Below, piece by piece: positions 17,268-26,568 of a stretch of 64,000 bases of DNA (the stretch's first letter is position 1; each line of letters starts with the position of its first letter). Location: NCBI GenBank assembly GCA_003278895.1, contig QCCO01000001.1, forward strand, positions 146,566 through 210,565, written 5' to 3'. A program made the translations under genes and the position numbers. This DNA is from Prochlorococcus sp. AG-347-L19. GTDB lineage: Bacteria > Cyanobacteriota > Cyanobacteriia > PCC-6307 > Cyanobiaceae. Below the pieces are notes generated by a model. It did not search any database. It was not told the DNA's origin and worked only from the letters and a program-made list of their open reading frames with translations.

Positions 17268-19006
17268 GAGGAAATTTTTTGGTTAGAAGAAATTACTTCT
17301 ATTGGGAAAATATATACACTATTGGATCTACTGTAAGGGTTATCTCTTTTCCCATAAAGGATAGATTTTTTGTTGTAATTCATTGAATCAAAAAATACAT
17401 TATTTTCTTGAAAATAAGGATCCTCTATTAATTTAATCCTAACATTTTTATATTTAGTAATAAGCTCGTCCCCTTTCTTTAAATTTAATGAAAAGTTTTC
17501 AATCTCTTTTATGCTTTGAGAAACTAAAAGTCTTTTCCCAATAAAATCAAGTGGGACATATGTGTAGGGATCTTTTTTATTATAAGTAGCTCTTATTTCT
17601 GAAAAATCATTATATAAATAATGAGTATCACAATCAACTAAAGAAATCGTATTAGTTTGATTTTTAGCTGCAAACTCTCTGATTTTTATCGGTATTTCAT
17701 TAGTTTTAAGTGGATCAAATCGTAAATAAGATGAATAACATGACACTATCACTAAAAATGTGATGCAAATAATTGTTAATAATTTCTTGAAAAGAAAAAA
17801 TCTCGAAAACTTTTTTTCTAGGTCTAAGTAAATTATTTGCAAACCAACTGCTACTAAGAAGAAAATATAAGGCTGAATAAATAATGAATGCCTAGTTAAA
17901 CCAAATGATAGCTGTCCAAAACTAATCAAAAGAACTACAAATATTAAATTTATTATTGTTACATCTAATGCAAATTTTAGTGATTGAGATTTTTTATATG
18001 AAATAGAAATTTTTATATTATCCTTTAATCTTTTATAAACAGTATAGATACACAGAAATAATATTATAAATGAATTTGATAATGTAAGAATACTGATTTT
18101 AGAATATTGAGGTAAGAAGGCAAATGGAGTGAAAAAACCTCTATAGTCAAATGGAATTCTTTGCCCGCTATTAAAAGGTAGAAAAAATATAATTACCAGA
18201 AAAAATGTTAAAAAACCTAATTTATTGAATTTAATTAAAGCAATTAATTTATCCAATAAGAATTTTCTTCTTGAATTTATTGAAATTAATTTGATTTTAA
18301 AAATTCTCTTTAAGTAAAAATATAAATTATGAGAAAAAAAATGTACTAGAGAAGGATAACTTGTAATTAAAGACAAGCAAAAACCATATTTTGAAGCCTT
18401 ATTATGAAAAAATATTGTTGAAGAAATAGATAATAATGAACCATATATAAACCAAATAGAACTTCCCAAATGATATGTATAAGAATTTATAGAATAAAGA
18501 CCCAACAAGCCAAAAGAACAAATAAAGGATATATATTTTGATATACCTAAAAATTTAAGTGATTGATAAAAAAGCAACATCAATAAAATAAAAAAGAATA
18601 TGTTAACAAACGAGGCATATTCATAAAAGTCTCCAAAACCATCAGGTAAATATAATCCATATACAAAACCTGATAAAGGTGGATATGTCATTTTAAAAGA
18701 CAAAAAAAGTAGAGATCTAACAAAGTCGAAAGGAATTATCTCAGCAACTAAGGCTAATAAATATCTAAAAGGAGTAAATATTGAACCTGTTTTCCATATA
18801 TGACCAATCCAATGACCTCGCGAAAAAATTGAAGAATCAGTTAGATATTTATAAACATCGCTAGAATCACATTCGTGAAAGTGAAATACAGAAACAATTG
18901 AATGATTTATTAATGTTAGAAAAATAAATATTAAAATTATTATTTTTTCTTTACTATCAAGGATATTAGTAAGTTTTTTTAAAATAAACAATTGATTAAA
19001 TTGCAA
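17264..19006 (-). CDS. Large multi-pass membrane protein, possibly GT-C-like
   Basis: 580 residues with about eleven hydrophobic segments and a soluble C-terminal tail of about 130 residues. After the first helix is FHECDSSDVYKYLTDSSIF, an acidic loop in the position where GT-C glycosyltransferases carry catalytic acidic residues. No family motif is certain. Its 4-bp overlap with the LPS-export permease suggests a role in envelope glycolipid or O-chain assembly (inference). Confidence 0.6.
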   Translation of the reverse strand: MQFNQLFILKKLTNILDSKEKIIILIFIFLTLINHSIVSVFHFHECDSSDVYKYLTDSSIFSRGHWIGHIWKTGSIFTPFRYLLALVAEIIPFDFVRSLLFLSFKMTYPPLSGFVYGLYLPDGFGDFYEYASFVNIFFFILLMLLFYQSLKFLGISKYISFICSFGLLGLYSINSYTYHLGSSIWFIYGSLLSISSTIFFHNKASKYGFCLSLITSYPSLVHFFSHNLYFYLKRIFKIKLISINSRRKFLLDKLIALIKFNKLGFLTFFLVIIFFLPFNSGQRIPFDYRGFFTPFAFLPQYSKISILTLSNSFIILFLCIYTVYKRLKDNIKISISYKKSQSLKFALDVTIINLIFVVLLISFGQLSFGLTRHSLFIQPYIFFLVAVGLQIIYLDLEKKFSRFFLFKKLLTIICITFLVIVSCYSSYLRFDPLKTNEIPIKIREFAAKNQTNTISLVDCDTHYLYNDFSEIRATYNKKDPYTYVPLDFIGKRLLVSQSIKEIENFSLNLKKGDELITKYKNVRIKLIEDPYFQENNVFFDSMNYNKKSILYGKRDNPYSRSNSVYIFPIEVISSNQKISS

Positions 19007-19085
19007 CTAACACTTTAAAAATAACTTAAAAATACATTGATTCAAAATTAATCACTAATTTTCTAGTTTTTATTAAGTCAAATAT

Positions 19086-19193
19086 TTATTGAATTGAATC
19101 CCCCTTTTTATTTGCTTTAACTTTTGGTGAAGTCTCAATTATGGGCACTACATACACCCTAAGCTTATTAACGAGAACTATTACAGAAGGTCT
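19086..19193 (-). pseudogene. Remnant related to the 27556-27699 mini-protein
   Basis: The minus frame ending at 19086 reads PIIETSPKVKANKKG, matching PKIQTSPKVKEKKKG at the end of the 47-residue membrane protein at 27556-27699. A TGA at 19194-19196 and absence of an ATG or N-terminal helix show that only the tail survives. It occupies most of the gap between the membrane protein and the 2H phosphoesterase. Confidence 0.45.
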
Positions 19194-19322
19194 TCAAAAT
19201 AAATAGTTTTTAAAGGAATAATGAATAACCAATTTTTATTAGATATAAAAAGATTTATAAGGAATTATTCTAATAGCATTTAATTATCAATCTAAGTTAG
19301 ATAGTAAGGGAATGAATTATCT

Positions 19323-19841
19323 TTAATCTATTCTTAAATCGTAATTATTCAATATTCTCCATATGTTTAATTCTTCATTAACGTATACCAAAGATATTTT
19401 GGATAATAAAATTTTTTTCCTTAGTTTAGGCATTCTTGAAATCAAAAGATCTTTATGATATTTTTTATGATTCCCATATGCGAGGCTTATATGTGGTTCA
19501 TAATCTTTTTTGCTAGCAAACTTAGATAATTTATAAATATTATTTCTTAAATTATTTAATTCAATAGATTTATTCGTTTTTATAAAAAATGATTTAAATT
19601 TTTCATCACTAAAATCAAATTTTTCTAAATTTAAAATTATTGCTTGATTTTTATTACTTAAATTTTTCAGATTTTTTAAAAAATCACAACCCAATTTTTC
19701 ATATGGACCGCATATTGTTAAATGGATATCAAACTTTGGACTTTTGAGAAATATTTGCACATTATCTTTAATTGAGTTTAGATATAAAGTGTCTTTTATG
19801 GAAAACTGTCCCCATATCCAATAGGCCTTACTGATCCTCAT
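19323..19841 (-). CDS. 2H phosphoesterase / 2'-5' RNA ligase-like protein
   Basis: 172 residues with two H-x-T/S-x motifs: HLTICGPYE near residue 40 and HISLAYGNH near residue 120. This is the pair defining the 2H phosphodiesterase superfamily (RNA ligase LigT, cyclic phosphodiesterases). They act on 2',3'-cyclic phosphates or related RNA/nucleotide ends. YWIWGQFS at the N-terminus fits the cyclic-phosphodiesterase group. Divergent from the glycan operon. Confidence 0.75.
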   Translation of the reverse strand: MRISKAYWIWGQFSIKDTLYLNSIKDNVQIFLKSPKFDIHLTICGPYEKLGCDFLKNLKNLSNKNQAIILNLEKFDFSDEKFKSFFIKTNKSIELNNLRNNIYKLSKFASKKDYEPHISLAYGNHKKYHKDLLISRMPKLRKKILLSKISLVYVNEELNIWRILNNYDLRID

Positions 19842-19962
19842 AAGAAAATTTATAACAGTAAAACTTTAATTTCGATTCAAAAATTTTAATTAGAAACATT
19901 TAGTCACTTAATATACTATTAAATAATTTAATCCCTTATATTTAAATTATTAATTATTAATA

Positions 19963-20958
19963 ATGTTTAGTGAGATTTTTAAATTAAAAGAACTTTCTGC
20001 AAAATTAGGTAATGATTTGTCTTTAATACAAGCCAGTGGAGGTAACACATCAATAAAATTAGATGGTAAATTATTAGTCAAAGCTTCTGGAAAGAAATTA
20101 AAAGATGCATTAAATGAAGATATATTTGTTTCTCTTGATTTAATAAAGATAAGAAATGAATTAGCAATAAATAAATCTAAAAAAGAACTTAATTTTAAAA
20201 ATATTTGTGGATCAAGTTTAAGAGCATCAATAGAAACTAGTCTGCATGCCATCATGCCATATAAGGTTGTCCTCCATACACATTCAGTTGATACAATTGC
20301 TATCACCTTATTGTCTAATTCATATAATTATTTAGATAAATTAATGAAGGATATTAATTGGAAATTTATACCTTATTTCAAACCAGGCATAACACTAGCT
20401 AAAGCAATCTCCAAGGAATTTCAAGACAATCCTACTCCTGCGAATGTTTTGGTACTTGCCAATCATGGGTTAGTTGTTGGAGAAGAATCAATTGAGAAAG
20501 CGGAAGCATTGCATAAAGAAATCATCTCAAGATTAAAACAGAAACTTAGGAAGCAAATAACTCCAAATATACAAAAATTAAATTCAATAATTAATAAAAT
20601 CCCAAATTCAAGACTTCCCACTTTTGAAGTGATACATAGTTTAGCGACAGATCGACAAAGCTTTAAATATGTACAAAATAATTCTCCTTTCCCAGATCAT
20701 TTAGTTTTTTGCGGGAGAAAGCCATTAATAATAAATAATGATTTCAGTTTTAAAGAAAATACATATGGGATTATCAAAGGACTAGGTGTGATATTGTTCG
20801 AGGATTCTAATATTGCGACAGAGGAAATGCTTAAAGCTCAAGCAGAAGTCTTCTTAAGAATACCTGAAAACAAAAATATAAATTTTTTATCGGATAAAGA
20901 TTGTGATGAAATCTTGAACTTAGAATCTGAAAAATATAGAAAGAAATTGTTTGTTTAA
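19963..20958 (+). CDS. Class II aldolase/adducin-family protein
   Basis: 331 residues. SLIQASGGNTSIKLDGKLLVKA is split here as QASGGNTSIK plus a lysine-rich KASGKKLKDA. Zinc-ligand stretches are VLHTHSVDTIAI and LANHGLVVGEE. The family cleaves or epimerises phospho-sugars (RhaD, FucA, AraD). The C-terminal 100 residues are beyond the standard domain. First gene of a seven-gene operon, 12 bp before the nucleotidyltransferase, suggesting synthesis of an unusual sugar or polyol head group (inference). Confidence 0.82.
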   Translation: MFSEIFKLKELSAKLGNDLSLIQASGGNTSIKLDGKLLVKASGKKLKDALNEDIFVSLDLIKIRNELAINKSKKELNFKNICGSSLRASIETSLHAIMPYKVVLHTHSVDTIAITLLSNSYNYLDKLMKDINWKFIPYFKPGITLAKAISKEFQDNPTPANVLVLANHGLVVGEESIEKAEALHKEIISRLKQKLRKQITPNIQKLNSIINKIPNSRLPTFEVIHSLATDRQSFKYVQNNSPFPDHLVFCGRKPLIINNDFSFKENTYGIIKGLGVILFEDSNIATEEMLKAQAEVFLRIPENKNINFLSDKDCDEILNLESEKYRKKLFV

Positions 20959-20970
20959 AAAAACATAAAA

Positions 20971-22623
20971 ATGCAAATAATAATACCAATGTCAGGAAAA
21001 GGTGAGAGGTTTAAAAAAGCAGGTTATTCGCAGCCTAAACCTTTGATAGAAATAAACAATAAACCAATAATTGCTCACGTACTAGACATGTTCCCTGGAG
21101 AAAAAGATGTGACTTTTATATGTAATCGAGATCATATTGAGACAACCAATATGGAAGCTTTGCTTAATCATTATTGTCCAACAGGTAGAGTTATTACAAT
21201 CGAGCCACATAAATTGGGTCCTGTTTTTGCTGTCTCTAAAATTTTTGATTTAATTGATGATAAAAAGCCTACAATTGTCAATTATTGTGATTTTAACTGT
21301 TATTGGAATTATGAATACTTTAAAAAATGGCTTTTGAAATTAAATCCTGATGGATGTATTCCTGCTTATAAGGGATTTCATCCGCATTCACTAGCTGGTA
21401 ATAATTATGCCTTTATTAGAGAGAAGAACGGGTGGATGACAAAAATACAAGAAAAAAAACCATTTACGAATGATAAGTTAAATGAATTTGCGTCTAGTGG
21501 GACCTATTACTACGCAAACGGGAAAATACTAAAAGATTTTTTTAAAAAAACGATTGATTCAAATTTAAAAGTAAATAACGAATATTATTGCAGTGTTGTT
21601 TATAATTTAATGGTTAAAGAGAGTCTAAAAGTAGCTATATTTGAACTTCAGCATTTTATGCAATGGGGAACCCCTGATGACTTAAATGAATACTTGAGAT
21701 GGTCTAATGGATTTACCGCATTAGCGAGTTACAAAAACTCAAAAACTATTTTTCCATCCTCGACTCTAATTCCAATGGCAGGGAAAGGGAGTCGTTTTAA
21801 AAAAGAAAACTATAAATTATCTAAACCTTTAATACCGATATCGGGAATTCCAATGGTTATTCAGGCCGTAAAAAGCCTCCCAAAAACAAATACATACTCT
21901 TTCATTGCTTTAGAAAATTTATTTAATAAAAATGATTTAAAAAAAGTATTAAATTCTAATTTTGAAAATATTAGAATTAAATTATTAAATAAAATAACTG
22001 ATGGACAATGTTCAACATGTTTAAGTGCGATAAATGAAATCCCGTGTCAGCAACCAGTCACTATTAGTGCTTGTGATCATGGCGTCATATTCAAGAATCA
22101 AAAATTTGATAAAATGTTTAGTGATAAAAATATAGACATAATTGTATGGGTAACAAGAAGCCATCCTGAAGCAATAAGAAAGCCTGAAATGTTTGGTTGG
22201 GTACAAGAATCAAATAATAAAATAAATAAAGTATCGGTTAAGAAGCCGTTAGGTAATCCCAAAAAGGATCCAATATTAATAGGAACTTTTACATTTAAAA
22301 AAGCTTCAATTTTTAAGGAATGTGCACAAAATCTAATCCATAGAAATGGGAGAGTTAATGGTGAGTTTTACGTAGATAGTTGTATAAATGATGCTTTATT
22401 ACTTGGATATAAATGCCACGTTTTTGATGTCGATCATTATTTCTCGTGGGGGACTCCAAATGAACTTAGAACCTTCGAGTATTGGCAATCTTGTTTTCAT
22501 AAGTGGAAAAGTCATGAATATTCATGGTCCAGAGATCCTTGGAAAGATGATTTAACTAATGGTTTTGAACCAGAACACTTAAAAGAAATAAATCCCAAAT
22601 TACCTTTATTAAATAATGCTTAA
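20971..22623 (+). CDS. Tandem double nucleotidyltransferase
   Basis: 550 residues comprising two GT-A nucleotidyltransferase domains. Domain 1 starts IIIPMSGKGERFKKAGY with QPKPLIEINN; domain 2 starts near residue 265 with LIPMAGKGSRFKKENY and SKPLIPISG. Each half ends with an FxWGTPxxL block (HFMQWGTPDDLNEYL; HYFSWGTPNELRTFE). Both retain the GxGxRF...KPL signature, so both may be active. Likely products are NDP-sugars or NDP-polyols. It overlaps gtrA by 8 bp. Confidence 0.83.
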   Translation: MQIIIPMSGKGERFKKAGYSQPKPLIEINNKPIIAHVLDMFPGEKDVTFICNRDHIETTNMEALLNHYCPTGRVITIEPHKLGPVFAVSKIFDLIDDKKPTIVNYCDFNCYWNYEYFKKWLLKLNPDGCIPAYKGFHPHSLAGNNYAFIREKNGWMTKIQEKKPFTNDKLNEFASSGTYYYANGKILKDFFKKTIDSNLKVNNEYYCSVVYNLMVKESLKVAIFELQHFMQWGTPDDLNEYLRWSNGFTALASYKNSKTIFPSSTLIPMAGKGSRFKKENYKLSKPLIPISGIPMVIQAVKSLPKTNTYSFIALENLFNKNDLKKVLNSNFENIRIKLLNKITDGQCSTCLSAINEIPCQQPVTISACDHGVIFKNQKFDKMFSDKNIDIIVWVTRSHPEAIRKPEMFGWVQESNNKINKVSVKKPLGNPKKDPILIGTFTFKKASIFKECAQNLIHRNGRVNGEFYVDSCINDALLLGYKCHVFDVDHYFSWGTPNELRTFEYWQSCFHKWKSHEYSWSRDPWKDDLTNGFEPEHLKEINPKLPLLNNA

Positions 22624-23017
22624 AAATAAAAAAAATAAAGAATTACTAAAATATATTTTTGTAGGTTTATCAACGGTTCTTATCGATTTTATTATCTACA
22701 AATTTTTAATAAAATTTATTGTTATTTATTTAGCCAAAACCATAAGCTTTTTATCCGGAACCTTTTTCTCCTACCAATTAAATAGAACTTGGACTTTTAA
22801 ATCAGGAAAAAAAACAGTATCACAATTTATTAAATACCTAATTATTCACATCACTAGTTTAATGCTAAATGTATTTATAAATTCATTACTTCTTAATACA
22901 TTTTCTAAGAATTATTTTTTGAGTTATGAAGTTTCTTTTTTGATAGCTACTTTAACATCAGCTATTTATAATTTTTTATTTATTAAAGTGTTTATATTTA
23001 ATAATACTAAGAGTTAA
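22616..23017 (+). CDS. GtrA-family membrane protein
   Basis: 133 residues, four hydrophobic segments, with YIFVGLSTVLIDFIIYKFL and SYQLNRTWTFKSGKKT, the GtrA signature (FxxNRxWTF). GtrA proteins are thought to flip polyprenyl-linked sugars or assist glycosyltransferases. Overlap with the upstream gene and a GT2 downstream fit a lipid-linked sugar modification module. Confidence 0.85.
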   Translation: MLKNKKNKELLKYIFVGLSTVLIDFIIYKFLIKFIVIYLAKTISFLSGTFFSYQLNRTWTFKSGKKTVSQFIKYLIIHITSLMLNVFINSLLLNTFSKNYFLSYEVSFLIATLTSAIYNFLFIKVFIFNNTKS

Positions 23018-23080
23018 TATTAATCTTTGAGTTAAAAACTTAACAATTAAAATAACACTAATTAAAGAAATTTTATTAAT

Positions 23081-23812
23081 TTGAAAAAACTATCTGTCAT
23101 ATTACCTTGTTTTAATGAATCAAAAAATATTCCTTATGTGCTTGAGAAATTTGGCAAAGTGATAAATAGTGATGATATTGAATTAATTATTGTAGATAAT
23201 GGCTCTGAAGATAATACTCTTAAAATATTAGAAGAACTAATTCCTAAATACTCTTTCGCTAAACTTGAAAAAGTTAAAGTAAACAAAGGATATGGTTATG
23301 GAATTAAATCTGGTTTAAAGGTAGCGCAAGGTAAATATTTATCTTGGACTCACGCTGATATGCAAACTGATCCCAATGATGTAATTAAAGGACTTAATTT
23401 AATTGAAAATTGTAGCTCAAGAGATAAATTATTTATTAAAGGGAAAAGAAAAGGAAGACCATGGAGTGATGAATTTTTTACAATAGGAATGTCTTTTTTT
23501 GAAAGCATTTTACTTTTTACACCTTTATGGGATATAAACGCTCAACCTAATATTTTTTCAAGAGAATTATTTGATAATTTGAAATGTGCTCCGGATGATT
23601 TTTCATTTGACTTGTTTTATTATTATTTGGCAGTTAAAAATAACTACAAAATAATTCGTTTTGAAGTTAGTTTTAGGAAAAGATATTATGGACAATCTAG
23701 TTGGAATATTAATTGGTTATCAAAGATCAAGTTTATAGCAAGAACTGTTAAATTTACATTCAAACTTATTTTGAAAATCAATTTTAGTAATAAACTAAAT
23801 TATAGGATTTAG
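23081..23812 (+). CDS. Family 2 glycosyltransferase
   Basis: 243 residues, TTG start. GT-A motifs: SVILPCFNESKNIPYVLEKF, LIIVDNGSEDNT and THADMQTDP (the DxD-equivalent region), then ANPN-type acceptor region INAQPNIFSRELFD. It resembles polyprenyl-phosphate sugar transferases (dolichol-phosphate-mannose-synthase type) but has no C-terminal membrane helices. Together with GtrA it likely makes a polyprenyl-phosphate sugar. Confidence 0.85.
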   Translation: MKKLSVILPCFNESKNIPYVLEKFGKVINSDDIELIIVDNGSEDNTLKILEELIPKYSFAKLEKVKVNKGYGYGIKSGLKVAQGKYLSWTHADMQTDPNDVIKGLNLIENCSSRDKLFIKGKRKGRPWSDEFFTIGMSFFESILLFTPLWDINAQPNIFSRELFDNLKCAPDDFSFDLFYYYLAVKNNYKIIRFEVSFRKRYYGQSSWNINWLSKIKFIARTVKFTFKLILKINFSNKLNYRI

Positions 23813-23834
23813 TATTGATAAATAAAAATTAAAA

Positions 23835-24422
23835 ATGCTGGTTATACACCATAGAAGGAATACTATAGACTCATTAAAGGCAGTTAATTCCCATTTAGGA
23901 GTCGAAGTTGATATTAGAAGTTTTGGAAACAAATTAATCATAAATCATGATCCTTTCAAAGAATCTATAAATTTTGAAGATTGGCTAATCCACTATAAAC
24001 ACAAATTATTAATTCTTAATGTCAAGGAAGAAGGTTTAGAGGAACCTTTAATTCTTTTGATGAAAAAGTATAAAATAAACAATTTCTTTTTTTTAGATCA
24101 ATCATTCCCCTTTCTTATAAAAACAATCTTTATTGGCGAGAAAAGAACATCTATAAGAGTCTCTGAATATGAATCAATTGAAACTGCCCTAAAATTGAGT
24201 GGGAAAGCTGAATGGGTTTGGGTGGATTTTTTTAATTATTTCCCTCTTGATTATGAAAGTTTTTTAAAACTAAAAGAAGCAAAATTTAAACTTTGCCTTG
24301 TTTCTCCTGAACTTCAAGGGCATTCTTATAAAAAAGTTGATCATTTAAAAAATGAAATAAAAAAAATGAAAATTAATTTTGATGCAGTTTGTACTAAAAA
24401 TCCAAATCTTTGGAATGGATGA
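23835..24422 (+). CDS. Glycerophosphodiester phosphodiesterase-like protein
   Basis: 195 residues. HHRRNTIDSLKAV, GVEVDIRSFGNKLIINHDP and a terminal DAVCTKNPNLW follow the GDPD TIM-barrel order (HRG..., GxExDIxxxxD, HD). The usual ENT is replaced by RNT and the second acidic metal ligand of the D-x-D region is not evident, so activity may be reduced or altered. GDPDs cleave glycerophosphodiesters; within this cluster it may process a glycerol- or polyol-phosphate polymer. Confidence 0.65.
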   Translation: MLVIHHRRNTIDSLKAVNSHLGVEVDIRSFGNKLIINHDPFKESINFEDWLIHYKHKLLILNVKEEGLEEPLILLMKKYKINNFFFLDQSFPFLIKTIFIGEKRTSIRVSEYESIETALKLSGKAEWVWVDFFNYFPLDYESFLKLKEAKFKLCLVSPELQGHSYKKVDHLKNEIKKMKINFDAVCTKNPNLWNG

Positions 24423-24429
24423 ATAACTT

Positions 24430-26568
24430 ATGTTTATTAATGAAAATTTCACAAAAATTATATATTTATATAAAAAAATTACTTTAATAGCATCTTCCAA
24501 TATTAGAGAAAAGCAATTATTAAATGAGGTCCATAAATCCAAATTATTTAAATTTGGTTTAGTTATTAGATTATTGTTGATTATTTTTTGCATCCCATAT
24601 ATACAAAAAATTTGGTTTCTAGAATTTATAAATAACAGCCTAGAAAGTCTTTCCTTTAATCCTTGGCAAGCTCATTTAAATGCAGGAGGTGATATTAAAG
24701 CTTTTCCCTATGGATACATTATGTATTTGTTTTATCTACCTTTAACAACACTAGGATGGTTATTCGATAAATTATTAAACTTAGAATACTTTTCTCGATT
24801 TGGTTTTGCCATAACAACTCTAATTTTTGATTATGGAATCTTGCTGGGTATTATTCGTCTTCTCAAAAATTATTCTTCAAAACTAATCCTACTTGCTTAT
24901 TGGTGTTCTCCTGTAATTTTTTATATTTTTTATTGGCATGGCCAAATTGATGCATTACCTGTTTTTTTCTTAATTTATGGTTTATCTCTCCTACAAAAGG
25001 AAAAAACAAATTTAGCTGGATTTTTTTTAGGGCTTGCTATATCTTCAAAATTTAGTATGCTCGCTGCGATACCTTTTATATTTATATACCTTATTAGAAA
25101 CAAAAGATTAAAAAACAAATTAAATATTTTATTTGCAAGCATTTTTATTACTTATTTTTTTTCAATCTTACCTTTCATAAAATCTACCGCTTTCCAGTCA
25201 ATGGTTTTAAAAAATTCTGAGACAGAGAAATTATTCAGTGTTTTTATAAGTTACGGATATGATTTAAAGTTATTCTTGTTACCTACTGTATATTTTCTTT
25301 CTCTATATTTAGTTTGGCGTTTAGAAAGAATAAATCTTGATTTATTTTTAATTTCAATTGGGCTAGGATTTTTCTCCGTATTATTATTTTTACCTCCTTC
25401 ACCAGGGTGGTTTGCATGGATTATGCCTTTCTTGGTGTATTATCAACTTCGTTCGAAGGACCACTACTTAATATCAACCCTTCCGTTTTTTTTCATATAC
25501 CTTACATATAATTTACTATATTCGACTGGTGCTGATATAACTTTCTTTAATATTCCTACAGACTTGCCTTTAGAAAAACTTTTTAGATTAAATAACTCAA
25601 GATTAAAGTCTATTCTGTTTACTGGATTACAAGCCACTGGATTAATAGTTTGCACTAGGATGTATCTTTTTGGAATAGTAAGAAATAATTATTACAGAGG
25701 ATTTGGGAATAAATTAGCTATAGGAATAAGTGGTTTTATACCAGATTATATAAACGATATATTAAAGTCTTTTGAGAATCTTTTCGGACCAAAATCAATT
25801 TCTTTTTTGGAAGTTTCAGATTATAAAAAATCAGATAATAATAACCATTTACAAGCTTCAAAAAGTTTTTTAAATCCCAATTCTTATAATTTAAGTCGAT
25901 TAACTAAAGACCTTTATTTATTAGCTGATGGCAAGTCAATTTGTCAAAACATAAAAAATAATAGAAGAAAAATTGATAGCCATGATTTTATATTCATTAA
26001 TGGGATTCATAGTTTAACTGTTAAACGTTTAAGACAAAGACTTGATTTGAAGATTTTTTTTGAAATTGATCAAGAACTCCATGACTACTTTTTTAAAAAA
26101 AATAATCATAGTATATATTCATTTAAATCTAAGTTAGAAAAAAAAGAGTTTAATAATTATCAGGAAAGTCAATTTAAATATTCCGATCTTTCATTCAAAA
26201 TTTCCCCTGTAAATTCAAATTTATTAAAAAGCAAAGAAGAAACATTAATTCCTAAATTAAAACTATTTGTAAAAATGGATAACGGGTTTTTTCATGAAGA
26301 ACTGATTCGAAGTCTAATAAGTTTATGTGGTATGTATGTTGATGTAGAACAAACTTCTTTTTCTGACGATGTTTATCTTTGCATTGAGGGCGAGGCGACA
26401 AAAGAAGATATTGCTCAGATAGCAAATATATTAATACCTAATCTCGAAGATCTTTTGATATGTAATCCATCATGGGAAAATGGTTATAGGGGATTAATTC
26501 AATTAATAATATTAGTTCACATTTCAAACTTATTGTATAGATCAAGTTCATCAAAAAATTATGTTTAA
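24430..26568 (+). CDS. GT-C-like membrane protein fused to a PRK/uridine-kinase-like domain
   Basis: 712 residues. Residues 1-410 hold about nine helices with WHGQIDALPVFFLIYGLSLL and GFFLGLAISSKFSMLAAIP, like GT-C mannosyltransferases. Residues about 415-640 match the phosphoribulokinase/uridine-kinase fold: LAIGISGFIPDY in the P-loop position, SFLEVSDYKKSDNNNH, and FIFINGIHSLTVKRLRQRLD with LKIFFEIDQELHDYF. The GxxxxGK[ST] P-loop is lost, so it is probably a pseudokinase. It overlaps the HAD gene by 8 bp. Confidence 0.72.
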   Translation: MFINENFTKIIYLYKKITLIASSNIREKQLLNEVHKSKLFKFGLVIRLLLIIFCIPYIQKIWFLEFINNSLESLSFNPWQAHLNAGGDIKAFPYGYIMYLFYLPLTTLGWLFDKLLNLEYFSRFGFAITTLIFDYGILLGIIRLLKNYSSKLILLAYWCSPVIFYIFYWHGQIDALPVFFLIYGLSLLQKEKTNLAGFFLGLAISSKFSMLAAIPFIFIYLIRNKRLKNKLNILFASIFITYFFSILPFIKSTAFQSMVLKNSETEKLFSVFISYGYDLKLFLLPTVYFLSLYLVWRLERINLDLFLISIGLGFFSVLLFLPPSPGWFAWIMPFLVYYQLRSKDHYLISTLPFFFIYLTYNLLYSTGADITFFNIPTDLPLEKLFRLNNSRLKSILFTGLQATGLIVCTRMYLFGIVRNNYYRGFGNKLAIGISGFIPDYINDILKSFENLFGPKSISFLEVSDYKKSDNNNHLQASKSFLNPNSYNLSRLTKDLYLLADGKSICQNIKNNRRKIDSHDFIFINGIHSLTVKRLRQRLDLKIFFEIDQELHDYFFKKNNHSIYSFKSKLEKKEFNNYQESQFKYSDLSFKISPVNSNLLKSKEETLIPKLKLFVKMDNGFFHEELIRSLISLCGMYVDVEQTSFSDDVYLCIEGEATKEDIAQIANILIPNLEDLLICNPSWENGYRGLIQLIILVHISNLLYRSSSSKNYV

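Noticed and set aside
19141-19206. 21-codon plus-strand ORF starting ATGGGCACT
   Set aside because: It is antisense to the TSPKVK relic and has no ribosome-binding site or family.
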